A DNA stretch of 64,000 bases from Sitta carolinensis (GCA_032173965.1 JAVUNC010000019.1:11457234-11521233); one strand, 5' to 3'; numbered from the stretch's first letter, positions 12,966 through 25,340 are shown. Notes: generated by a model not told the origin, from the letters alone. Program-made: numbers and translations.

Positions 12966-15900
12966 CTTTTAGGTACAAAAGCAGACCTAATCTGGCTGAG
13001 CTGCTTTTGAAGACAGCTTCTGAGCTTGCCTGCACATGTCACCCATTGCCCAGGAAACCTTCCCGAGGGACTGCTAAGAGCCCCCCAGTGCACTTCCCTT
13101 AGAGCATGAGGCTTGATTTCAGTGTGCCTTCTGGTCTGAGGACAGGCACACTGCATAATTTCTGTCCTCCACCTGCAGGCCTCATGATCACAGACATCAC
13201 AGAGGTACCTGCTTCTTGGCAGAATCTCTTGTTCAGCTTCCTTCCCTTTTTTCCTCTGCATTGCTAAGGCATGAATGTCCAGAATATCTTCTTCCCATCT
13301 AATTCTTTTCCAGTTCATGCTCATCCTGATTCTGACCCAATCCTCCCACACTTCTCTGTTACAATCCTTCCTACTAAACTGACCCATTTTCAGATTTTTG
13401 TATGAGTCTTTCTGAGTTCCAGGTCATCAGAGAGCTCATGAGTCAGGTAAATCTGCTACACTTCCCTGGATGATATTCCCAGGATGATATGTGCCTGGGG
13501 CATTGATACTGACTATGTTTACATTATTTTTGCCCTGTGTAGGGGTGGTATCTTATTCGTCTAGATCCTGTCACATACCCAGTCACTAAGGGGAAGATAA
13601 ATTTCAATAACCAAACCTAAAGTGTGAATGGAAATCTACTGGACCAAGCAAACACTTGGCTCCTGTGCAGACTCCAGTGCCAGGTAAAACCTGCTCCCTA
13701 CCTGCCTGAGCCAAAGTAACAGGTTTTGTTTCAGATCAAGCCTCCTCCTCTCAATGAAACCAGGGCGACTCTCCCCTGCTTGCTGCAGCTCAATTCATTC
13801 CAGACTCCCTGCAGAACTGGCTTTTTTTCTGCCTTGCATGCTGTGACAGGGCTGTGAATTTCTGTGAGAGCTGTGCAGGGTGAGGAGAGCAGAGCCTGGG
13901 CTGCGTGGGGCACGGCCGAGGGCAGAGGGTGGGCTGTGGCTGGGGACACTCAGCTCCCTCCAAGAACAATGTCCACAGTCTCCAGACAGGAGTGCTGCCT
14001 GCCCTTATCCAAAGGCATGCCAGAATAAGTCATCTGTCACAACTCTGAAGCTCATGATGCATGGGGGAGGTCTTGGGGCAGAGGATGGCAGAGCTACTGC
14101 CACATGAGCTGGGAGGACAAGGTCAGGGAGAAGGCCAGGCAGGGAGGGTGCTGAGAGCCTGCTTGGCAGTTTTGGGAGCTGCTGAGTGCTCATGGATTCA
14201 TAGATTTCTACTCTAAATTGTTTGCAAAAATACACGTATAACTATTTTGTTCTTTAGGATCACATACTGACAAATTAAACCAGCAGCATGCAAGCACATC
14301 TCAAAATTAGTTTCCTACTAGGAAATAACCAAGTTTGGAAAAGAACTCTGAGCAAATCTATCCTTTTTCTTTTTCTTCATGTCCTTCTTATGCCCCAGCC
14401 ACTGAGAGAACAGCTTTGCCACCTGGTGACAGTGCATCTGGCCCCTGGGACAAGGGTCTCCTGTGGGGTGTACCGGGCTTGTGGTTGAATTAGAGCCATA
14501 TTGCATGACCCCAAAATAGCACAGTGTGTGACTACCACACATCCATGTTTTAAAGGAAGCAAATAACCAGAGGAATCACTCAAGCCTCCAAAGAAGCTTC
14601 CTGATAACAATGCCATAGAATTTAAACCATCCCTTGAAAAACTCCAAAGGTGTCTCTGCACTGGACTCCAGCCATCTGGGCCCTATCCCTGTCCCCAGCC
14701 ACCTGCACTCAGGGGACCTTTCCCTGGAAAGGACTTTGCTCTGAGAGGGCAGGCATATTCCATCAATTCCCTCTCTCTCCTTCCAGCAGCCAGTTCACAG
14801 GGATCCAGCCTTGCCCCCCATTCTTTGCTATTGCTTTGTTTCTCACTGCCAGACACATTTGATTGTTACTTTGATTGTGTAGGAAGCAGTCCAGACATTA
14901 TAGAAATGGAACCATATAGGGACTGGGCAGAGGAGGCTCATGCTGGTCACCCTCTTACTTACACAGCAGTGGGAATATTTTCTCTCTTACACTAAGATAT
15001 TTTTAAAACAGAGAATGCTGTTACTGTTTGTTGTCACCCAGGATCCAGCATTGCCATTCTTGGAAACCAGCACAGTGCCTCTAATGTCATTGTCAGAAAC
15101 TTTATTAGTAGACTTTTTGATATCTCCCAAGATGTCCTCAGGCTAACTGGCATTTATGACTTGGAGAGGACTGCCCCTAACTCCAGGCATGCTCAGGACT
15201 GCACAGAGGAGGACATACCCCATAGTACCAGTGCAGCGAGGCCATTCATACCCCATGGCAAACACTGGGGCTGTCTGCGGCTGCTAACCAAAGAGTACTG
15301 GGAAAACACAGGTGGTTCAGCAAGACCAGTCTGTGAAGGTTAAGCTAAAATGGTTCCCCTGTGGTGCTGGAGAACAGGGGAAGGAGCAGAGGCGAGGGAC
15401 AGGATAGGTGACTTTCCCCTTGCGTGGCAGTGATGTGCATGTCCTTGCTGGTGGACATATGATTTTGTCCCTGGTGTGAGCAGAGCCAAAGGAGACACAC
15501 AGAAGCCAGATCCAGACATGGAAGACTGTACATCTGACAAGGGCAGGGCAACATCACATTCCCCTGAGAGCCAAAAGCCAAAAGTGATCACACTCATTTG
15601 CCTGCAGCATGTGGGATGGCGTCTCCAGGCTCACCCTCTCCTTCTGAGGAGGAGCTGCTTCTGACTAAGTCTGCTGGGTCCAGCTTCTCTCTGTTTGGCT
15701 TTGGATGGCAGCAGATGTTTCTCTGCCCATCTGTACAGATGCTTGGATGCTGGCTGTGGTCAGCTGTCTGCTTTTTTTTCTGTCACTCTCATTTTGAGCC
15801 CAGAGATTCAGCCCTGCTGCTGAAAGGATACCTGCTGCTGGAAGGAGAGCCATCCACTGAGTTTGAACCCGAGGGCAAAGTGTCAGAGGAAAGAAGCCTA

Positions 15901-16209
15901 CTCCCAAGGCAAATGCCCAGCTTGAACTGGATCCCTATTGCACTGGGATCCTGCATACAAATGAGCTACCTCTCCCTGCTCAAGGATTTGCCACAGCCAT
16001 GGATCCCGTGTGCACAGCTGGGAGAGGCAGAGATTCTTGCTGTTGTAGAAACCTGCAGGTGCCAATGCTGCTCCCAGCGGTGCTCAAGCCCATGCCAGGG
16101 AAAGAAGGGTCTGCAAAAAGGGATAGGACTTCTACACCCTATCCTTGACAGCCTATCAGGGAGCTGTAGAGCAGTGCTTCACTCTGAGATAACTTTCCTG
16201 TAACACCAA

Positions 16210-16460
16210 GATTTGTTTTAATTTCTTAAAACAAGCCTAGATCCTGCATTTTGTGAATCGCTACAATGCATTTAATAGGTAGCCTTTTCATAAAGGAGCG
16301 CAGCGCATGTGTACACAGGCCCTGATGAAGCTAATAACTACCTCTCAATGGCTTTCAGGGAGTTATTGCATATTTAAGATCCAAGCTCCCTTAATCAACC
16401 ACAGAGATGCAGCTGGCAGCAGTAAATTGCCAACAACAGTTCATTACAAATAAGGAAACA
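16210..16460. promoter_or_regulatory. Candidate conserved non-coding element in intron 2
   Basis: A repeat-free AT-rich block contains TTATTGCATATTTAA (POU/C-EBP-like), a CAGCTG E-box at 16410-16415 and several TTAATC/TAATAA homeodomain-like cores. The composition looks like vertebrate conserved elements, but no alignment was possible, so this is inference. Confidence 0.25.
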
Positions 16461-17326
16461 TTGGTTTTTCAAGGACAAAAACTGTGTCAGTTCTTCAGCT
16501 AACTCTTGTCCTCACCCTTCTCCCCCCACCACTCACCCCCAGTGATGTGCTGGCACAACTTGCTTTGTCCAATAACACGACTTCACTGCCTAATCCCCTC
16601 CACAGGGGACATCATGCAATCAAGTTCCTGGATTTCCTGACTTATTTGGGCAAACGACACAGTCTGCCTCCCGTGCTCACCCTCCCTGAGAGAGCTGCGG
16701 GCAGGACTTGTGCCACAGCACCACGATGGCTGCCACGGGGGCACCCTCAGTGACTTCACCCCGGCGAGCAAATGAAGTCATGGGACACTCGGAGGCACAG
16801 CTATGAGTTTGCCCTTCAGGCTTGAGACCTGATGTGGCACTTGGGAATGAGTTTTTCAGTACCTGCCATGTCCTGGGCACAGCACAAAGGGGAAGCTCTG
16901 TGGACATCATGTGGCCTTATTCCCTTGCTGTCTCCTAACAGATACATGGTTGTATCTGTTGTACCAAGCAGCTGAGGCAAGAGCACAGCAGTTTAAGAGA
17001 GATGCCTGTGCCTGGGAGATATTAAGGCCAATATTTTAAGAGCATTCGGGAAAGACTAAACATTATTCGAATGAAGAGGAGAGAAAGACAGCTGACCTTG
17101 TTAGAGCTGTATCTTCCCCTCTGAAGAGGTGACAACCAGCTTATGGCCTTCAGGAACCACAGAAATTACACATTTCAGGCCCAAAGAACTTGTCCTCCTC
17201 AAAAGGGAAACAGACCCCATCCATGCCCCAGCATGGTGCAACACACCTGGATCAGACCCCTGCTGTGGGCCTCGGCCAGGACCTCCTCCCATAAGATGGA
17301 CCAGAAACACTGGGTGCTTCTGCCAA

Positions 17327-17805
17327 GGATCCCAGCCCTAGATCCAGCTGGCCATATCTGTACTGCCTGCAAACCCCACAGGAGTGAGGATCCCAGCCCT
17401 GGATCCAGCTGGCCATATCTGTACTGCCTGCAAACCCCACAGGAGTGAGGATCCCAGCCCTGGATCCATCTGGCCATATCTGTACTGCCTGCAAACCCCA
17501 CAGGAGTGAGGATCCCAGCCCTGGATCCAGCTGGCCATATCTGTACTGCCCGCAAACCCCACAGGAGTGAGGATCCCAGCCCTAGATCCAGCTGGTCATA
17601 TCTGTACTGCCTGCAAACCCCACAGGAGTGAGGATCCCAGCCCTAGATCCAGCTGGCCATATCTGTACTGCCTGCAAACCCCACAGGAGTGAGGATCCCA
17701 GCCCTGGATCCAGCTGGCCATATCTGTACTGCCCGCAAACCCCAAAGGAGTGAGGATCCCAGCCCTGGATCCATCTGGCCATATCTGTACTGCCTGAAAA
17801 ACCCA
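17327..17805. repeat. 61-bp minisatellite, about 7.8 copies
   Basis: Units start at 17327, 17388, 17449, 17510, 17571, 17632, 17693 and 17754; the last decays after 'ctgcctgaaaaacccactggg'. Each unit contains GGATCCCAGCCCTRGATCC and CTGGCCATATCTGTACTGCC. Copies differ at a few diagnostic sites: tagatcc or tggatcc, cagctgg or catctgg, gcctgc or gcccgc, and one cacagg to caaagg change. The 61-bp period is not a multiple of three, so open reading frames across it on the minus strand cycle through three phases and simply reflect the repeat. It lies inside SLC8A1 intron 2. Confidence 0.97.
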
Positions 17806-18599
17806 CTGGGCCAGGCAAGACTTGCAGTGGTGAGGGGAGAATACTCTGCAAACCCCCGTGCTGGGCTCTGGAAGCAGGCCAAACAAGAGTTTAATTTTTG
17901 TTTGGTGTCCTTTGGTATCTCACACTGTGCTGCCAGACATTAACCCTGTGCAAGCTGGGGCTGTTGAGGCAGGGGATGCACATTGGCCCAGCTGAATAGA
18001 GCAGGACCACAAAGAGGATGTGCTCGACAGTGAAACCTGAAAAAGGGAATGTTTGCTTGCTTCCCTTCCAGCCTGGTTCACAGCATTCTCTCTGCCACAT
18101 CAGAAGACATTCTGCTTTTCAACTGCATCCTACTGCAAGGCTGTTCATGCTGGAGGCTTTACTTTTTTTCTCTGAAGCTGCAGGCCACAGATGAAAAACT
18201 GATATAGAGGGCTTCCAGGGCTGAGTCAGGATATTATTTTTGCTGTTTCTTTAGAAATACCTGACCTAACTTCTTTTTGGAAAAGGGGCACTGAAAAAAG
18301 CAGTACCACTTGGTTCCCCTTCTGCCACCATCTCTATTGACATTAACATTTTTAAAAGGCTCTTGAGAGGGAGCCTATGTGGTTTCCAGGGACACTTTCC
18401 CAAAAGAAATCAGAGGATGTAGCTGATGTTTGTGTCTCTGTAAGTATTCAGCTCCTAAATTTATGCTTCCAGAGAAATGCCAAAACTGACTTGGACAAGT
18501 CAAATTCAGTGGGCAAAGAATGTCATTTCCCAAATCTGCAGCAGACATGTTTTACAAAAACAACTAAACTGTATATTATGAACAGTAACATCATTTGAC

Positions 18600-18780
18600 A
18601 TAAGATTTTCCAAGTATTTACAGGTGTGACTGCATAGGTGAAATATGAGTTTAATTAGTTATCCATATGTACCATCTTCCTCACTGACATTAATGCAGTA
18701 AAATCTTTTCTTTTGGGGTGTGAGTGCCGACATCTGGAGCACAGATTGTAACAGATCTCTAGTTGCAATATTATCCCTAG
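18600..18780. promoter_or_regulatory. Candidate regulatory AT-rich block in intron 2
   Basis: A unique-looking stretch with TTAATTAG (18651-18658) homeodomain core, a CATATG E-box nearby, and CACATCTG-like cores. No repeat similarity is recognised. The assignment rests only on motif density. Confidence 0.2.
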
Positions 18781-21700
18781 AAAACCTGTTTTTTTGAGCA
18801 TGAAAGAACACACTGTTTTCAAAGAGCTTTGCAGTCACATCTGGAAGAGGTGCTCTTCCTGATGCCTCGAGACAGAAAGGAGAGGAGCTGATGGGATATC
18901 AGCCGAGGGAACGATTGCTTCCTCCTCTAATATGAGAAGCTGGATTTCTTTTGAATTATTTAGCATTCAGTCAGGAGATAAAAATACACTGGCTGGATGA
19001 ACCAGTGACCTCTTCTATGATCACAATAGCTGTAGTAGATGGAGGGGGGGGGGCAGGAAGGGCCTACAGCTGTACATCTTCTCCATGTTCTCATGCAGAA
19101 AGATTTAATCAGTAATGGAGATGCAAGATAAGGCTGGAGCCACCTTGTTGAGGGTGGGCCCAGAGGGAAGGCTCTCTTGCACTTTAAATCACAACACCTA
19201 CACTGATGTCTCAGAGCCCCAGGTACCTGTGCAGCACTACTGAGACTGACTTTGCTGAGACCCCAGTCAGACACCTTCTCCCATGAAGCTTGGAACTGTG
19301 TGCCATGCAAACCCCATTTAAAAGCTGTTTCTCTCACTTGCTAACACACAAGCTGTGCTCCAGGAAAAGGGAGCAGAAAAGCACCCCTCCAAGAGGCAGT
19401 GCTGGGTTAAATGTTCCACTGGAGGACCAATGTCTTCTCCATTGCACATCTTTTTTTCTGGTATCAGAATGAGATATTTGTTTAAATGCACAGGAGCAGC
19501 ATGGTTTTGTCAGTTAAACTGCTATTTTGTGTACTCTGGGAAGGGGGGACATCAACAGATTGCAAAATGGGAAAGTCTCTCTGGACAAACAAACAACATG
19601 TTACGTAATGAGGCCTTTTGGGAACCAGAGGAAGGTCTCCAGAAGATCAGGGCCCTCCCAGCACTTTCTAATTTTACTGGGACTTACCAGCAAGCCAGCC
19701 CTCTAATAATAGAGGCTTGTGCATGCTTGTCTTTCATCTTCATGTCTCCCTGTACTGCCCTACCTTTGTTATTACTGCCCCAGAAAAACACATCTTACTC
19801 ACTTTTATCAAGCTGATTTGCTCAGACTTAAATGGCAGGACTGAGGAGGCACTAAAGCCCCATAGAAAGGGCAGCAAAGACATCTCTTGGCCATCAGAGC
19901 ATGGGAAAACCTGGAATTTTAGAACTTTATTGAATCCAATGTGCTAGGGAATTGCACCAGTCTACATAATCATGGCTTAACTGAAGTACAGCACTATCAA
20001 GCAATGACAGAGTGTTTAGCTCCATAATCCACATATTGTGCTAGTACATCTTCTTTATTGGAGCAAATTCTTCCAAGGGAGGATGCCTGTAAGCATCAAG
20101 AACACTCTGCCTCTGTGTGCAAGGCTCACCTAAACTTATGTCCAGGCAAAACATGGACCTGCAGGAAATCTGCCAGTCAGGTTGTACCACCCAGCACCTA
20201 GACATGGATTGTAGCAGCTAAGCTTTAGATTAACACCTACTGCCTTTCAGGCACATGGATAGATTGGAATATGTACCATTGGTTTCACTCTGTCAATGTC
20301 CTCTCCCACCTGAATGGAGAAAGCCCCTTGGTCAACACGTGTCCCGCAGTCACCACCTCCTTACACCCAGGCCCCACCCAGGCTGTGGACACTTCTGAGG
20401 TACCATCACTCACTGCAATTCCTGGGAGAGATAATTCAAAGACAATAGAGATACAATGGCATCTGCACAGAAAAGGCAGGCTTGAGTTTCTAAGAAAGCT
20501 GCTTTCCCCTGTTTCTTGCTTGCCATACACATTCTGGCAGTAAGAAGAGGAAGGAGGAGGCTTGAAGCCCTGGTGAAGGCACACCAGCACAGATCCCACA
20601 GGATGTGGTCAGCTGGCTTCCAGCAGACCCACCCCTTGGTTTCTGGGCTGTTGGCAGAAGTCAGCAGTGAGCAGCTTAGGGGAGGGCAGGCCACCACCAG
20701 AGGCACAGCCGTGCCAGGGAAAACACCTTGCCTCATCACAGCCCAAATACTAAGAGGCAGCATGGATACAGGTCTTGGATGAAGGGCAGCACAGAGATCC
20801 TGGCCACAGTGATGGATCCAAGGCAAGGCATAGCCCAAGCCCCTCTGAGTGCCCTGGCAGAGCCTGTGGCTCTGTGTTTGGCCTGCCATGTGAACATGTC
20901 ACATTCCATGGGAGCTGGGAACAAACGTCAGGCTAACTGCCACTAGCCCAATTTTGCTAGTGCTGAGTGACCTGGATAAAAAGCAAAGAGCCTTTGGGAA
21001 ATATCCTTATAGCCTAATTCATGCATCTCTGCAGACAAGTCCCTGCTTCTCCCAAAATGATAAAAAAATATATCCAAACAACTGCATTCCTCTCTACTAC
21101 ATTTATCATTGAGGAGTCAGGAGCCATGTGCTCTTGACCCTTGTGTGAGCAACATGCCTGTTGGGGCCTCCAGATCGTAGAGCTGTGAAGGTTTTGCTCA
21201 GTTTTTCCTGGGAAGTCAAAATCCCAACTGGCATAAATCCTTCCTGAGAACTACAAATCACCTTTTCTTTCCCGCCATCTATGTCAAGAAGTTTTCTGAA
21301 GAAGTTTCATTCTCCCTGTGCAGACGCAGCAGATACAAGTGACAGACAGACCACAAGGACCACTCTGGGCCCTCACCATGGTTCGTCTCAGCTCCTAGGA
21401 GACCAATGGCTCAATAAATAACACACAGAGCCACACAGCTCTCCCTTGGCACAGCAGTGCCCTTTATCAGTTATTTCTTTCAGTTCTATGCAGTGTTTTT
21501 GTGCTACAGAAGTTAGCCCCTGTTGGCTGCAAACACAGAATTCACTTTAGGAAGAGCCTCAGGCTGGAACAACTCAGCTCCCAGCCCTTACTCCTCCCTA
21601 CTACAGCACCAGCTGGGCAAGGAAATGTCTTCATGACATACCCAATGTTTTCTACAATGATTTACTGAGCAAATTTACGATCTCCACATAATGTAATAAG

Positions 21701-22372
21701 GCTACAGCACTAATAATTTCCCTACCATCCAAGCAGCAACACTCAGGAGTAGCCTCCAACAGCTTTCAACCTCATTTTTTCACTTGTAAGCAGCTGAATA
21801 AGACTGCAATTACATCCTAACCATGAGGCTTCGCTGCATGACAACACTTTTTCAAGATGTGTATGGGACAGTGACCCAGGCCTGTGCCCTTTAGAACAGG
21901 AGGTGAAGCGACTTTCACCAAAGCCCTGAGCAGAGCATCAGTAGGACAGGCTGTGACCCAGCACAGCATAATCTGAACCTCATCAGGAAAGAGGAAGCAG
22001 GTACCACAATTCACACGCTCACTTTAAGCCCTATGCAGGACACACCCTCGGGACCATGTGGTCACAGCCACCTCGGTTTTGTTCTCTGTTCCACTGCAGA
22101 GCTGAGGCTGTACAGATCTGCTCAGGGATGGCTATGGCTCCCAGATCAGCTCCACCTCCCTGCTGCTGGAAGGCTGGAGTGCCCCTGACCAGGCATCACT
22201 CTCCAGTCTGCTGGGAAGGCAGGCACGCTGTGTTTAAGGCTGCCCAAACCACCCAAGGCCTTTCATGGCTTATTGCAAAGCACAGCACCCAAACACCTCC
22301 AGTGCAACTCTGGGAGCTAAGTGCATTTCATTTCAGGAGAAACCAAGCCCGTAAGAAACAAATAAAACCTTG

Positions 22373-22379
22373 ACTTACA
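22373..22379 (-). other. SLC8A1: 5' splice donor of SLC8A1 exon 2
   Basis: On the minus strand the coding frame reads GAT GAG ATA GT and then gtaagt. The exon therefore ends at 22379 and the intron starts at 22378. The split is phase 2: a Val-type codon GT|N is completed by the downstream exon. If unspliced, the frame would stop two bases later at TAA (22377-22375). In this gene family the next exons are the mutually exclusive A and B followed by cassette exons C-F. Confidence 0.93.
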
Positions 22380-24207
22380 CTATCTCATCATTCTGGAACT
22401 CCAGCTCCCCACAGGTGTCTTCAAAGTCCTCTCCTCCACCTTTGGCCGTGCCTTCAATGGTTTTGTAGGGCACAATAACATTTCCTCGTGCTCCAGAGGT
22501 TCGCAACACTTTCACTTCCATGGTCCCTACGCTTTCACTGATGTGTGTTACTGGCTCCTCGAAGGTGAAGATGCCAGCATGGTCATCGTCAAAGATGGTG
22601 ACGGTGGCAGTAGATGGTGATCCCAAGCAGGCAAGTGTTGAGACACGGCTGGCCTCAAGAACGGCTTCATCTGAGGCCTCGGTGCTCACACGGACGTTGC
22701 TGAGATGGACCAGGAAGTTCTCATCCTCCTCAAATATGTCATCATCAATTATGCCAACTCGGATTTCCTTCTGGGTCTCTCCAGGCTTGAAGACCACTGT
22801 CCCTTCAGTGAACTCATAGTCAGAGCCAGCGTTGGCCGTCCCGTCCTCTGTCCGGAAGTCGACGTACACCGTGTTGGTCAGGTCTCCTCCCCGGCGGACA
22901 ATGGTCAGGGCCACGGTGCCACAGTTCTCTAGGCACTGGTAGGTGCCCTGCTCGAAGTAGAGCTTGCTGACGGGATCGTTTTCGGTCACCTCGCTGTTGA
23001 CCTCGTGCATGCTGACGGCTTTGCGGGCCTGGTCTGCCGCGTGTCTCTTCAGGATGTTGCCGGCGCCGGTCATGAGCCGAGTGGCCTGGATGCGGTAGAA
23101 GGCCCTGCTCTTCTGCTGCTGGCTCAGCACCTGGTAGTTGGCCAACTCTATGAGCTGCTCAATTTCCTTGTCTGGGTGCTTTTGTTTCAGCTCCTTCAGG
23201 ATCCGAGCCATTTCCCTTCTGGCTTCCTCGTCATCCTGGTCTTTCTCATCCACCTCCAACACCAGTGTCCCATCCAAAAAGTTATCCACATGAGAATTGG
23301 CAACCTTCCCGTCCATCTCGATGTCAGCCTTGGAGGAGGGCCGGTCACCCTCATGCTCGATGATCATCCCTCTCTGCTTGCCAGCTCGGTATTTCTTGTA
23401 GACGTACTTGTAAAATAAAAGCCTCCTGTCAGCTATCCAGGCAAACACCACACAGATGGGGAAGAAGAAGAAGGTGAGCAAGCCTTCCCAAACCTCCACA
23501 ATCCCAGGAGAAGACACAGATAAAATAATGTAAAGCCACGTGTAGGCAAAGATGCTCCAGGCCGCTGTAACAAAAAACACTCGCAAGTGCTTGATCTTCC
23601 TTATCTCTCCATCTGGCACCACGTACACGCAGATTGCAATGATGACAAACATGTTGAAGGCAGCACTCCCCACGATTGTGCTTGGCCCCAGGTCCCCCGC
23701 CGTGAAGCCATGGCCACACACCTCGATCACAGACAGGAGGATCTCTGGAGCAGATGAGCCCAAGGCCATCAGGGTGAGGTTGGAGACAGTCTCGTTCCAG
23801 ATCCTCACCGTGGTTTTGCTGGTCTCGCCATTGGGCTTCTTGATGGTTATTTCCCGCTCTTGGGAGGTGATGACTTCGATGGAGGACATGAAGCGGTCGG
23901 CTATGATGGACACTCCCAGGAACATGTACACCATTGCTACAAAGTACACCGTAGCCCGAGCTATTTTGTCCCCAAATGAGGGGTCCTGGGGTTCCCATAT
24001 GGGTAAAATCACACCCTTTTTGCAGATGTAGGAGCCAGCACACTCCTCGGTGTTGTTGGCAGGCAGTTCACTGGGGCTCTCCACATGTGCACCCTCAGCC
24101 TGGAAGAGCAGCACCAGGACAAGGCTCAGGAGAGGGAAGCTCACTGGGAAGGCCTGTGCGTGAGTTACTCGCGACATGGCCACTTCCACCAGACAGGTCC
24201 CAAACAT
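22379..24207 (-). CDS. SLC8A1: Sodium/calcium exchanger 1 (NCX1), large first coding exon (exon 2), partial CDS
   Basis: This exon encodes the N-terminal 609 codons plus two bases of the next codon of the plasma-membrane 3Na+/1Ca2+ exchanger. What is visible: a hydrophobic leader (about residues 21-37); an N-glycosylation sequon at N51; transmembrane segments from about 83; the alpha-1 ion-translocation repeat at about 145-197 with the GSSAPE signature; the basic XIP autoinhibitory segment at 261-280; and Ca2+-binding domain CBD1 from about 405 to 540. With a 42-residue offset from mature mammalian numbering, the known CBD1 Ca2+ ligands are all conserved as E427, D463, D488, D489, E493, E496 and D540-D542. 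CBD2 begins near 541 and is cut by the splice site. The start is ambiguous. The ATG at 24207 gives a 42-residue leader; the ATG at 24177 (GCCATG context) gives 32, closer to mammalian leaders. SLC8A2 and SLC8A3 are less likely because the sequence follows NCX1 nearly residue for residue from CKKGVILPIWEP onward. The C-terminal half (exons A-F, alpha-2) lies outside the window. Confidence 0.98.
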
Positions 24208-24214
24208 CCTCAGC

Positions 24215-24236
24215 CTGAAGAGGCAAAAAAGGAAAG
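24215..24236 (-). other. SLC8A1: 3' splice acceptor preceding SLC8A1 exon 2
   Basis: The minus strand shows a pyrimidine-rich run ending in CTTCAG at 24220-24215, directly followed by GCTGAGGATG. Exon 2 thus starts at 24214 and has only seven untranslated bases before the first ATG. A purine (A) sits at -3 of that ATG. This matches the known arrangement in mammals, where alternative non-coding first exons splice to a common exon 2 that carries the start codon near its 5' edge. Confidence 0.9.
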
Positions 24237-25109
24237 ATGCATTAAGTCAGGACAACCAGAGATAACAGATTTTCCTCTCCAAAGATATGATTGAGTTATC
24301 CAGTTACTCAAGGAGATGAAGCTAATAAGCCTGTTTTGTTATGATTAATGTTGTTTTCCATGCTGAAATCCTCTAGTTCAGTCATCTGAATCAGGATGGA
24401 TTCAGATGGTACCAGTGAGCTAGCACCTACCCCCTTTAGCTACCATGATGTTTCTTTCTCTTTGTTGAAAACCTATTTGTTCAATTGCATTTTCTTGTTC
24501 CTCTAATCTAATTAAAGGCCATCGTTCTGCTTCACAGCTGGCAGAAGTATTTCCCATTTCAAAATTACAGTGTGCTCACTCACTCTCTGGAATTCAGGGT
24601 AAGAGCAGGAGATGACAGGGAAATCTATTATCCCCTCATCGTGTTTTAAAAATATTTTTATACTTTTAAAATCACTGTAAGCTATGTATTTCGCAGCCTT
24701 TTCGTGCTCACAGTCCTCCCAAGCATCTATTCCACATAAGAAATCTGCACAAAATGAGCATGAGCTCTGGCAAAACCTTACTCTTAACAAGTAACTTGGT
24801 CATAAGGTGCACCAGAAGGGCAGCCTGTAATTAATGATTTTGGAGCCATTCCTTCCACAGTGCATCACTTTGCACCTTCCCAAAACTGGAAAGAGCCCCA
24901 TATGCATCGAAGCCTGGCTCTCTTGGCATGCTTCTAGAGGAAGCATGTCCCTGTGCTCTCTTCCCACTAGGTCAGCTTTGACGGCTTCCCCTTCAAGGGC
25001 CTTTCTCACTCCATTTACGACATCACTCATCAGGCATGACAGCCGTTCTTGCCCTTGTCCCGCCTCAGGATTTTCCAGCAATGTAGAGGAGCTGTTAAAG
25101 AGGTTTGCA

Positions 25110-25340
25110 GTTAGTTAACAGCGCATAAACCGACAGAACAGATGCCTTTAAGTACAAAGAGATGCTTAGTGAAAAAAAGCCCTGAGCATGCTCAGTGTTA
25201 CATTCTCAAATTTACTAGCCAATAAAAGCCAGATCCCTAGTTATTAAAGCGGTATTTTCTCCTCAAGGAGAGCCTTTGCTATACCACGCTTCTGCAATCC
25301 AAGTTAATTTAATCGGATGATACTTTAAAATGTTTCTATG
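25110..25340. promoter_or_regulatory. Candidate proximal regulatory element upstream of exon 2
   Basis: About 0.9-1.1 kb upstream of exon 2 there is a repeat-free block. It has a 14-bp perfect palindrome CTGAGCATGCTCAG (25182-25195), whose inner GAGCATGCTC fits the p53 half-site pattern RRRCWWGYYY. A CCAAT box at 25219-25223 is followed by AAAAG, and further on is TTAATTTAATCGG. Inferred from motifs only. Confidence 0.3.

Larger units (their letters stand above)
1..22378 (-). other. SLC8A1: SLC8A1 intron 2 (partial, more than 22 kb)
   Basis: Everything from the exon 2 donor to the left edge is intronic by position. I looked for the sequence typical of exon A or B (acidic VIDDEEYEK-like) on the minus strand and did not see it. 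The open frames in this stretch (for example 5457-6032, 12271-12762 and 15598-16203 on +) show no recognisable domain and look like chance. Within it I can name a CR1 3' end, an older LINE-like piece near 12.8 kb, a 61-bp minisatellite and a few AT-rich blocks; the rest is unremarkable non-coding DNA. A very long intron after exon 2 is normal for this gene. Confidence 0.85.

Noticed and set aside
15598..16203. A 201-codon plus-strand frame in intron 2
   Set aside because: No recognisable domain or conserved motif, ordinary composition and no splice or promoter context; likely chance.
17199..17886. Several overlapping minus-strand frames with GFAGSTDMASWIQGWDP-like repeats
   Set aside because: Produced by the 61-bp minisatellite cycling through three phases; no start, splice or domain support.
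1..22378. Searched for SLC8A1 alternative exons A-F in the downstream intron
   Set aside because: No sequence resembling their conserved acidic peptides was seen; they probably lie beyond the left edge.
23005..24043. Plus-strand and second-frame open frames within 23005-24043
   Set aside because: Shadows of SLC8A1 exon 2, whose own frame encodes a clearly conserved protein.
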